Assembly (NCBI RefSeq): GCF_024734895.1
Contig: NZ_CP091430.1
Span: forward strand, 7,549,365-7,613,364
Origin: Paenibacillus spongiae
GTDB lineage: Bacteria > Bacillota > Bacilli > Paenibacillales > Paenibacillaceae
DNA: 64,000 bases
Direction of reading: 5' to 3'
A program made the position numbers and the translations under genes. The notes below the pieces were generated by a model, which worked only from the letters and a program-made list of their open reading frames with translations, was not told where the DNA came from and made no database searches. Below are positions 57,464 to 64,000 of this stretch, one piece after another; the stretch's first letter is position 1, and each line of letters starts with the position of its first letter.

Positions 57464-59355
57464 GACCCCCGTGCAGCGACGACACGATTATAGTGTTCCA
57501 AGTAAACGAGCAGAATGGATATGTCAGCTGGCGTTACACCAGAAATACGAGATGCTTGCCCAATCGACAAAGGACGGATTTTAGCTAAATTTGTCTTTGC
57601 TTCGTTTGCGAGTCCATGGACTTCCGCATATTCAATGTCGGATGGAATCCGTTTCTTCTCCATTTTCTTCAGTCTTTCGACCTGCAGCAGCTGTTTCTCT
57701 ATATATCCCGAATATTTGATTTGGATTTCGACCTGTTCCTTCATCTCTTCGGTCAGCGCTTCGGGAGAAGGTGCGAAAGGCTCGATATGCGCATAAGTCA
57801 CTTCCGGGCGGCGCAGCAGCGAAAGCGCATCGACCGTGTTGGAAATTGGAGCCGATCCAATGCTAGCCAGCATATCCAACAACTCTTGTTCAGCGCGAAT
57901 CTTTGCTGATTTCAACCGTTCGATTTCCTGTTCAACCATTTGTTTTTTACGGAGGAACTTGTTATGCCGTTCTTCCGTAATAAGTCCGACTTCGTAACCG
58001 ATCGGCGTTAAGCGCAAGTCGGCATTGTCATGACGCAGAAGCAGACGATATTCGGCGCGGGACGTCAGCAGACGATACGGCTCGCTCGTCCCTTTCGTCA
58101 CCAGATCATCGATGAGAACGCCAATATAGCCTTGCGAACGTTCGATAACTACCGGTTCTTTGCCCTGCGCTTTACGCGCCGCATTGATTCCCGCCATAAT
58201 GCCCTGCCCTGCAGCTTCTTCGTAACCCGATGTGCCGTTGATTTGCCCTGCCGTAAATAGATTAGGGACAACCTTTGTTTCTAACGACGGCCACAGCTGG
58301 GTTGGAACGACTGCGTCGTATTCAATCGCATAGCCGGTCCGCATCATCTCGACGCGCTCTAATCCCGGGATCGAGCGGAGCATTCTTAACTGCACGTCTT
58401 CCGGCATGCTCGACGACAGGCCTTGTACATAATATTCCGAGGTGTGCTTGCCTTCTGGCTCCAGGAAGATTTGATGCTTCGGTTTGTCGGCGAACCTCAC
58501 GATTTTATCTTCGATCGAAGGGCAATAGCGGGGTCCCGTGCCTTCAATCGCGCCGGAAAACATAGGGGCTCTATGGAGATTTTCAGTAATGATGCGGTGC
58601 GTTTCTTCGGATGTGTAGGTCAACCAGCAAGGCAGCTGTTCATTATCCGAATACTCCGTTTCATAAGAAAAGAATTTAGGATTCTCGTCACCCGGTTGAA
58701 TTTCGGTTTTGTCGAAGTCGATCGAATCCTTATGGACGCGCGGCGGCGTACCTGTTTTAAACCGCACGAGCTTAAGACCCAGCTCCTTCAAATTTGCCGA
58801 CAAATTAACGGAAGGCTGCTGATTATTCGGACCGCTTTCGTAGATTAATTCGCCCATAATAATTTTGCCGCGCAAATACGTGCCAGTCGTTAGGACAACC
58901 GTTTTGGCGCGGTATTCCGCCCCCGATTTGGTAATGACACCAACGCACTGGCCATTCTCCACGATCAGCTCCTCCACCATGCCCTGGCGGAGTGTCAGAT
59001 GCTCGGTCTCCTCGATCGTTTTCTTCATTGTATGCTGGTACAGAAATTTATCGGCCTGGGCGCGCAGCGCATGAACGGCTGGACCCTTCCCCGTATTCAG
59101 CATTCGCATTTGAATGAATGTTTTGTCGATATTGCGCCCCATCTCTCCGCCCAGCGCATCCACTTCCCGGACGACATGCCCTTTAGCCGGGCCGCCGATC
59201 GAAGGATTGCAGGGCATGAAAGCGATCATATCCAAATTAATCGTGATCAACAGCGTCTCGCAGCCCATCCGGGCGGCTGCCAATGCAGCCTCGCAGCCCG
59301 CATGTCCGGCGCCAATGACAATAACATCGTATTGTCCTGCATCGTATTTCATCAT
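57460..59355 (-). CDS. mnmG: tRNA uridine 5-carboxymethylaminomethyl modification enzyme MnmG
   Basis: 631 residues from the ATG after GGAGGG at 59355; the in-frame ATG five codons upstream lies before that ribosome site. The FAD-binding motif VIGAGHAGCEAALAAARMG is at the N-terminus, followed by the family signature GPRYCPSIEDKIVRF near 275 and GQINGTSGYEEAAGQG near 375. With MnmE it makes cmnm5U34 in the wobble position of several tRNAs. Downstream of mnmE, same strand, 134 bases apart. Confidence 0.97.
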   Translation of the reverse strand: MMKYDAGQYDVIVIGAGHAGCEAALAAARMGCETLLITINLDMIAFMPCNPSIGGPAKGHVVREVDALGGEMGRNIDKTFIQMRMLNTGKGPAVHALRAQADKFLYQHTMKKTIEETEHLTLRQGMVEELIVENGQCVGVITKSGAEYRAKTVVLTTGTYLRGKIIMGELIYESGPNNQQPSVNLSANLKELGLKLVRFKTGTPPRVHKDSIDFDKTEIQPGDENPKFFSYETEYSDNEQLPCWLTYTSEETHRIITENLHRAPMFSGAIEGTGPRYCPSIEDKIVRFADKPKHQIFLEPEGKHTSEYYVQGLSSSMPEDVQLRMLRSIPGLERVEMMRTGYAIEYDAVVPTQLWPSLETKVVPNLFTAGQINGTSGYEEAAGQGIMAGINAARKAQGKEPVVIERSQGYIGVLIDDLVTKGTSEPYRLLTSRAEYRLLLRHDNADLRLTPIGYEVGLITEERHNKFLRKKQMVEQEIERLKSAKIRAEQELLDMLASIGSAPISNTVDALSLLRRPEVTYAHIEPFAPSPEALTEEMKEQVEIQIKYSGYIEKQLLQVERLKKMEKKRIPSDIEYAEVHGLANEAKTNLAKIRPLSIGQASRISGVTPADISILLVYLEHYNRVVAARGS

Positions 59356-59489
59356 GAATCCCTCCATCACGAACTTAAAAACCGCTTCTATATATCATAA
59401 CAATCGCCAACACAATTGGAAATCAGCTTGTATAGATGAGAACGAATGGCTGGAGCTTAAACTGCTCTTCTCGTCTTTCGTTCACGTTG

Positions 59490-60872
59490 TTATTTACCTA
59501 AACAGAACTGAGAGAAGATTTGATCGATCAGCGATTCCGCAACCGAATCGCCAATCATTTCGCCGAGCTGCTCCCATGCCGTCCGAACATCGATTTGCAC
59601 AATATCGATCGGAATGCCGTTATCGATCGCCTCCATAGCATCAGTAAGCGACCGGCGCGCATCATGGAGGAGCGTAATGTGGCGAACATTGCTGACATAG
59701 GTCAAATCGGCACTCTCAAGCTCTCCCCCGAAGAACATGTCGCGAATGACGCGTTCCAATCGATCCAACCCGGTCTCATTCAGCACCGACATTCTGACGA
59801 TCGATTCTTCCGTGTAGAAATCCGCGAGCTCGGCCGTATCGAGCTTGGACGGTAAGTCCGATTTGTTCAATAACACGATAACGGGCCGTCCCTTCAGCTG
59901 CTCCATTAATTTACGGTCATCTTCATGAAGCGGTTCATTCCCATTCAATACGAACAAGATGAGATCCGCCTGCTCAAGCGCTGTACGGGAACGCTCTACA
60001 CCTATACGTTCCACGACATCGGTCGTTTCGCGGATTCCCGCCGTATCCAATAAACGAAGCGGAATGCCGCCTAGCGTGATATACTCCTCGATCACATCTC
60101 TGGTCGTGCCGGGTATGTCCGTTACGATCGCCTTGTTTTCCTGCACGAGCGCATTAAGCAGCGAAGATTTTCCGACATTCGGCCGTCCAACGATTGCCGT
60201 TACGATGCCTTCCCGTAATATTTTGCCTTCCTCCGCCGTTTTTAATAAACGGTCGATTTCCGCACATGCCTGCCGAGATTTCTCAAGGATAAATTGGTTC
60301 GTCAGCTCGGTTACATCATGCTCCGGATAATCGATATTCACTTCAATATGAGCAAGCAGCTCGACAAGCTGATGCCGCAGCGTTTTTACCTTCCGGGACA
60401 GCGCTCCCTCAGCCTGCTTCATGGCTACCGTGAATGCCCGGTCCGATTTGGAGCGAATGAGATCAATGACCGCTTCCGCTTGGGTAAGATCGATCCGACC
60501 GTTAAGAAACGCCCGTTTCGTAAATTCCCCAGGCTCCGCAATCCGGATGCTTCCTTGGCGCAGCAGTAATGCAAGGACACGCTTCACGGCGATTACGCCG
60601 CCATGCGTACTCAGCTCCACGACATCCTCGGCCGTGAATGAACGGGGGCCGCGCATAATCGTGAGCAATATTTCTTCCACGATTTCACCATCGTCCGGAT
60701 TTACAATATGTCCGTAATGAACGGTATGCGATGGCGCATCGACAATATTCGACTTAGAGCGAAACAATTTCGCCGATTCGGTTATCGCATCCGGACCGCT
60801 TACCCGAATAACGGCAATGCCGCCTTCCCCAACGGCGGTTGAGATGGCGGCAATCGTATCAAGTGTCATCAT
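59490..60872 (-). CDS. mnmE: tRNA modification GTPase MnmE
   Basis: 460 residues from the ATG before MTLDTIAAIST; the longer open frame lacks a ribosome site. The N-terminal formyl-THF-binding domain contains GEFTKRAFLNGRIDLTQAEAV. The G domain has G1 GRPNVGKSSL near 227, G2/G3 IPGTTRD and DTAGIRETTDVVE, and G4 NKSDL. The C-terminal motif ending QIFSQFCLGK supplies the catalytic cysteine. It forms a complex with MnmG. Located between jag and mnmG as in nearly all Bacillales. Confidence 0.97.
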   Translation of the reverse strand: MMTLDTIAAISTAVGEGGIAVIRVSGPDAITESAKLFRSKSNIVDAPSHTVHYGHIVNPDDGEIVEEILLTIMRGPRSFTAEDVVELSTHGGVIAVKRVLALLLRQGSIRIAEPGEFTKRAFLNGRIDLTQAEAVIDLIRSKSDRAFTVAMKQAEGALSRKVKTLRHQLVELLAHIEVNIDYPEHDVTELTNQFILEKSRQACAEIDRLLKTAEEGKILREGIVTAIVGRPNVGKSSLLNALVQENKAIVTDIPGTTRDVIEEYITLGGIPLRLLDTAGIRETTDVVERIGVERSRTALEQADLILFVLNGNEPLHEDDRKLMEQLKGRPVIVLLNKSDLPSKLDTAELADFYTEESIVRMSVLNETGLDRLERVIRDMFFGGELESADLTYVSNVRHITLLHDARRSLTDAMEAIDNGIPIDIVQIDVRTAWEQLGEMIGDSVAESLIDQIFSQFCLGK

Positions 60873-61073
60873 TTCAATTATACTCCCTTTATCAAGAAAC
60901 GGTTGAAGCAGACGCAGCGGCTTGATGGTCACGAGAATCGGGTGCCCCTACCGCATGCTTCACCTTCTATTTTTCAAGCAAAAACGCTCTCGGCGCCCTA
61001 TAGACGCTGAAGAAGCTTTGTGGAGATCATGCAGTCCAATGGGACAGGTGAAACTTATACATTCTGTATGATT

Positions 61074-61111
61074 AAAAAAATGAGCAATGACCGTGTTACA
61101 AGCCATTGCTA
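61074..61111 (-). terminator. Terminator after jag
   Basis: AGCAATGG/CATTGCT stem, followed on the minus strand by CATTTTTTTAATC. It ends the rpmH-rnpA-yidC-jag transcript. Confidence 0.75.
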
Positions 61112-61122
61112 CATCTGAATAA

Positions 61123-61767
61123 TCATTGCTTCAACGATATGACAACGCGCCGGTTGGGCTCGTCGCCTTTGCTGTATGTTTTGACTTTGGCGTGATCCTG
61201 CAGCTGCGAATGAATGATTTTTCGTTCTTGCGGCGACATCGGTTCCAATACGACTTCTTTCTTCGTCCGGATGACCCTGCCGGCAAGACGGTCTGACAAA
61301 TCTTCAAGCGTCTTACGACGGCGTTCGCGAAAATCTTCCGCATCGAGAATAATACGAAGATGACTGTCGGAATAACGGTTGGCCACAATATTGACCAAGT
61401 ATTGCAAGGCGTCTAACGTTTGCCCGCGGCGACCGATAAGCATGCCGAGATCACCGCTTCCAGAGAGCGCAAACAGCAGACCCTCTTTCGTCTCGCTTCG
61501 GGTAATGTTCAATTCGAGGCCCATTGTGCGGGCAACCTCGATGACAAAGTGTTCCACTTCCGCTACCGGATCCGCAGCTGCCGGTTCAGGCTCAGGGATA
61601 AGCGTGAGCTCCACCTTCGCTTCCTTCACACCGATCAAGCCGAAGAGCCCTTTGGAGGGCTGCTCCACAACCTTGATCTCAACACGATCCTCCGCTACTT
61701 GCAATTCCTTTAATCCATTTCGTACAGCATCTTCAATTGTTTTTCCCGATGCTACGATTTTCTTCAT
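61123..61767 (-). CDS. jag: RNA-binding protein Jag (KhpB)
   Basis: 214 residues from the ATG of MKKIVASGKTIEDAV, set by AAGGAGAG upstream and by the 4-base overlap with yidC. The Jag-N domain (1-50, GLFGLIGVKEAKVEL) is followed by a KH domain (about 75-140: GMLIGRRGQTLDALQYLVN, with the GxxG loop) and an R3H domain (about 145-205: ERKIIHSQLQDHAKVKTYSKG). It binds RNA, often with KhpA, and is linked to cell elongation. Encoded directly after yidC. Confidence 0.94.
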   Translation of the reverse strand: MKKIVASGKTIEDAVRNGLKELQVAEDRVEIKVVEQPSKGLFGLIGVKEAKVELTLIPEPEPAAADPVAEVEHFVIEVARTMGLELNITRSETKEGLLFALSGSGDLGMLIGRRGQTLDALQYLVNIVANRYSDSHLRIILDAEDFRERRRKTLEDLSDRLAGRVIRTKKEVVLEPMSPQERKIIHSQLQDHAKVKTYSKGDEPNRRVVISLKQ

Positions 61768-62558
61768 TTCGCAGGAGCACTCTCCTTCCCCTTGGATGAG
61801 GAACGTACATATAGGAAATAGTTTTGAACGATTGTATAGAAGTTGCTGAATATCCAGTACAACGGCAGCGCAGCCGGGAAGGACAGCGCCATGACGAAGA
61901 TCATGACCGGGAAGATCAGCATGATCCCCTGCATCATCGGCATCGTCTTTTGTTGAGAAGCCATCATCTTCGATTGAACGAAGGTCGTCAGTGCCGCTAG
62001 TAACGGCAAGATATACGCGTACCATGCCTGTTCATTGACGGGCACACCCATCTTAATGCCAAGGAACGAGTGCTCCCGAATAAGCGGATTCCAATAAATC
62101 GAGTTATACAACGCGATAAAAATCGGCATTTGTACGATAAGCGGCAAACATCCCGCCAGCGGATTCACTTGATGCTGTTGGAACAGCTTCATCGTTTCTT
62201 CCTGCTGCTTCTGCGGATTGTCCTTATGCTTTTCTTTAATCTTGGCAAGCTCAGGCTGCAGCGCCTGCATCGCTTTGGAGCTGCGGTATTGCTTTAACGT
62301 AAGCGGCAGGATTAGAGTACGGACGATAATCGTCAGCAGCAAAATCGCAAATCCGTATTCGCCGCCAAACCATTTTGCGAATGTATCGAGCATCAGCGCG
62401 AACCAATACACGACATTCTTTTCCCAGAAGTTGCCCTGCAGCAGATCTTCTGTTTTTACCGTGTGGGTCGTTGAGGGTGCGCATCCCGATAGAACGAGGG
62501 TGACTAGGACGAGCGCTAACACGGTAAACCATGTACGTTTTGAAATCCGGGACAACAT
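61764..62558 (-). CDS. yidC: Membrane protein insertase YidC (SpoIIIJ type)
   Basis: 264 residues. Lipoprotein signal with lipobox LVLSGCAPS at residue 26. Five membrane helices follow, at about 48-75, 125-150, 170-190, 200-217 and 222-245. The hydrophilic-groove arginine lies in TIIVRTLILPLTLKQYRSSKAM. The coiled loop KIKEKHKDNPQKQQEE and the family motif NPLAGCLPLIVQMPIFIALY are present. It inserts membrane proteins alone or with SecYEG; in spore formers this copy supports sigma-G activation. Near-universal neighbour of rnpA and jag. Confidence 0.96.
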   Translation of the reverse strand: MLSRISKRTWFTVLALVLVTLVLSGCAPSTTHTVKTEDLLQGNFWEKNVVYWFALMLDTFAKWFGGEYGFAILLLTIIVRTLILPLTLKQYRSSKAMQALQPELAKIKEKHKDNPQKQQEETMKLFQQHQVNPLAGCLPLIVQMPIFIALYNSIYWNPLIREHSFLGIKMGVPVNEQAWYAYILPLLAALTTFVQSKMMASQQKTMPMMQGIMLIFPVMIFVMALSFPAALPLYWIFSNFYTIVQNYFLYVRSSSKGKESAPAK

Positions 62559-62708
62559 GAAAACTCCTCTCTAGGGTACCATTGCATTCAAGCGAAAAGT
62601 GCTTCATAGGAAGCGCCCTCGGCCCTTATTCATCCATTTAAAACTATAGCATATTTTATAGAACAAGGAAACAAGCCCTCACGCTGGAAACACAGCGGAT
62701 TGAGCCTG

Positions 62709-63056
62709 TTATTTAGGCGCTTTCAACAGTCCCGCCCGCTTGAGGACATGCAGCAGGCTGCGCTCTAATTCCGTTAGCTTCATCCCGACGGCTGGCTTAC
62801 GCACAATAACGATAATATCGATATGCTCCGTAATGCGGCCCACCAGATGGCGGGCGATCTCTTTAACCTGCCGGCGCATCCGGTTTCGGACGACGGCATT
62901 CCCTATTTTCTTGCTTGCCGATACCCCCAGCCGGAAAGGCTCGGCATCCGGCTGCCGCGACCAATAAATAACGAACTGGCTGTTCGCGAATGACTTGCCA
63001 TTCCGATAAATGCGGCTGAAATCCTCGCGGTTGCGTAATCGTAGTTTTCTTTGCAC
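62709..63056 (-). CDS. rnpA: Ribonuclease P protein component
   Basis: 115 residues from a GTG start. The RNR motif region NAVVRNRMRRQVKEIAR near residue 58 and the N-terminal LRNREDFSRIYRNGKSFAN are typical. It assists the catalytic RNase P RNA in trimming tRNA 5' ends. A GGTGA site precedes the start. It lies about 150 bases downstream of rpmH. Confidence 0.95.
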   Translation of the reverse strand: MQRKLRLRNREDFSRIYRNGKSFANSQFVIYWSRQPDAEPFRLGVSASKKIGNAVVRNRMRRQVKEIARHLVGRITEHIDIIVIVRKPAVGMKLTELERSLLHVLKRAGLLKAPK

Positions 63057-63183
63057 GTCTGCTTCACCGAACCTTCATTATCAATTATTGCCCAATGCGT
63101 CCGGCATAAACGGCAAATCAATCAAGGAACTTACTTCTTGATTCGTTCCAAAACGCGCAGCTCCTTCTTTGCTCATAAAAAAA

Positions 63184-63204
63184 AAGACCACAGGATGTGG
63201 TCTT
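63184..63204 (-). terminator. Hairpin between rpmH and rnpA
   Basis: AAGACCACA-TCC-TGTGGTCTT followed on the minus strand by TTTTTTTATG. It immediately follows rpmH and probably makes transcription into rnpA partial. Confidence 0.85.
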
Positions 63205-63208
63205 CTGC

Positions 63209-63343
63209 TTAAGCGCTCAGTACTTTTCTGCCCTTTTGGCGGCGGGCGCTCAATACTTTACGTCCGTTTTTCGACGCCATCCGTTTACGGAACCCGTGAA
63301 CCTTCTTGCGCTTGCTTACATTCGGTCTAAATGTCGGTCTCAA
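63209..63343 (-). CDS. rpmH: 50S ribosomal protein L34
   Basis: 44 residues from a TTG start, with GGGAGGTG seven bases upstream. The sequence begins RPTFRPNVSKRKKVHGFRKR and continues with a basic RRQKGRKVLSA tail, which is the whole L34 signature. Nearly universal first gene left of the dnaA origin region. TTG starts are known for this gene in Bacillales. Confidence 0.97.
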   Translation of the reverse strand: MRPTFRPNVSKRKKVHGFRKRMASKNGRKVLSARRQKGRKVLSA

Positions 63344-63967
63344 TTGCTTGCACCTCCCGTATCCATATTCCCTCGCCTGGCGAAATGCTATTTCACGTCG
63401 CTAGTACGACGGACCACTTCTCAATTGAAAAACGCTTTTTCTATTTAACCATGCCAGCAGCCAAATGTCAACTAAATTGCCTTCTATATAAGGTACGCCG
63501 GAATCGGCTGTTTTCCCCACTCCCAGCGATGCCGGATGAGATCCCATTCAAATTGTGGATAAGAGTCAAAATATTTGCCATTCCGTCGAAAATTAATAAC
63601 ATGTGGATGAAAAATCATCGATTTCCACGATTTCTGTTGAATCTTAACAGGATGTAAACAATATGTAGTGTTGTCCATAACTTTTATACACAACCTATTG
63701 AATTTGTGGATAAAATCGAGCTAATCGTTGAAATACAAGGGTTATTTTGCTATGATAGATTTGTTTTCGGTGTGGATGACTCGAATCTTTCCTCAGACTT
63801 ATTAACACCCTGTGGATAACAATGTGAACAACATTCATCCCCTTCTGATAATTTTCACCCATTCATCCTTAATTATGTGGATGAACCTGTCAAAAATACC
63901 CGATAATCCGACATCTCATGCATGGCTGCGCCGCTTTTCGGGCGGAATTGATAAGGAGTGACAATCT
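63344..63967. other. Origin region (oriC, dnaA-upstream part) with DnaA boxes
   Basis: About 620 bases between rpmH and dnaA without a gene. Three perfect DnaA boxes TGTGGATAA (reverse of TTATCCACA) at 63554, 63715 and 63811. One-mismatch TGTGGATGA boxes at 63602, 63771 and 63876. All have the same orientation. The region is AT-rich. As in Bacillus subtilis, the unwinding element may be on the other side of dnaA, outside the window. The dnaA promoter is somewhere here but I cannot place it securely. Confidence 0.9.
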
Positions 63968-64000
63968 GTGGATAGCCATACGCACGAAATGTGGCAACAG
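63968..64000 (+). CDS. dnaA: Chromosomal replication initiator DnaA, first 11 codons (cut by window edge)
   Basis: A GTG start follows AAGGAGTGA at the right spacing. The visible peptide MDSHTHEMWQQ matches Paenibacillus-type DnaA N-termini. The rest lies beyond the window. The context (rpmH upstream, divergent, DnaA boxes between) leaves little doubt. Confidence 0.93.
   Translation, partial: MDSHTHEMWQQ

Noticed and set aside
61123..62025. Jag as a 300-residue protein
   Set aside because: The N-terminal 86 residues lie over yidC in another frame; the ATG at 61767 has a ribosome site and gives the normal Jag-N domain.
1..64000. CRISPR arrays, prophage genes, insertion sequences
   Set aside because: No regularly spaced repeats, no phage structural genes and no transposase were found on either strand.

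Overview
The window is a stretch of a Gram-positive, spore-forming Bacillales chromosome, most likely Paenibacillus or a close relative. It ends at the replication origin: the first 11 codons of dnaA start at 63968. Leftward from the origin the order is rpmH, rnpA, yidC, jag, mnmE, mnmG, rsmG, noc, parA, parB, then yyaC, tRNA-Ser, rpsF-ssb-rpsR, gdpP-rplI, dnaB, purA and walR-walK-yycH-yycI-walJ-htrA, down to rlmH. This is standard origin-proximal Bacillales order, and almost every core gene is on the minus strand, co-oriented with replication away from the origin. Two near-consensus parS sites and a DnaA-box cluster support the location. YyaC, WalRK, GdpP, DUF1540 and the BA_5709-type CxxH/CxxC protein fit a low-GC endospore former.

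Layout. (i) 22600-64000 is conserved core: rlmH, an M28 peptidase, htrA, the Wal operon, a LysM/M23 endopeptidase, purA, dnaB, the GdpP operon, an unusual amidohydrolase, CBS and LCP proteins, the rpsF operon, a DUF951/DUF3343/YyaC/DUF4446/cysteine desulfurase cluster, the chromosome-partition genes and the tRNA-modification/membrane-insertase/rpmH block. (ii) 1-22600, directly downstream of the rlmH 3' end, is an accessory region of regulators, transporters, small ligand-binding proteins and enzymes, with duplicated genes and gene remnants and both strands in use.

The main observation is in the accessory region. The last codons of rlmH (E-P-Y-H-K-stop) and the bases after them recur, in the same orientation, four more times: near 19286, 16381, 4621 and 2165. 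The copies differ from rlmH and each other mostly at synonymous positions and are flanked by inverted TTTTTCRCCG / CGGYGAAAAA arms. This is the architecture of staphylococcal cassette chromosome (SCC) elements, which insert at the 3' end of rlmH (orfX). I read the region as a tandem array of at least four SCC-like units in a Paenibacillus-type host. Cargo by unit: Lrp regulator, beta-lactamase-fold hydrolase and MFS exporter (22.6-19.3 kb); BlaI-BlaR1 with paired operators (19.3-16.4 kb); WYL regulator, duplicated GyrI-like proteins, DoxX, a two-component system, an antimicrobial-peptide-type ABC transporter, PadR and a BtrH-like protein (16.4-4.6 kb); methyltransferase and DUF4386 protein (4.6-2.2 kb). 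Left of 2.2 kb are a 79-aa protein, a lipoprotein agmatine deiminase-family enzyme and a truncated GyrI-like gene. No recombinase gene is in the window; if the model is right, ccr-like genes should lie left of position 1 or have been lost.

Family names come from recognising motifs by eye; no database search was run.
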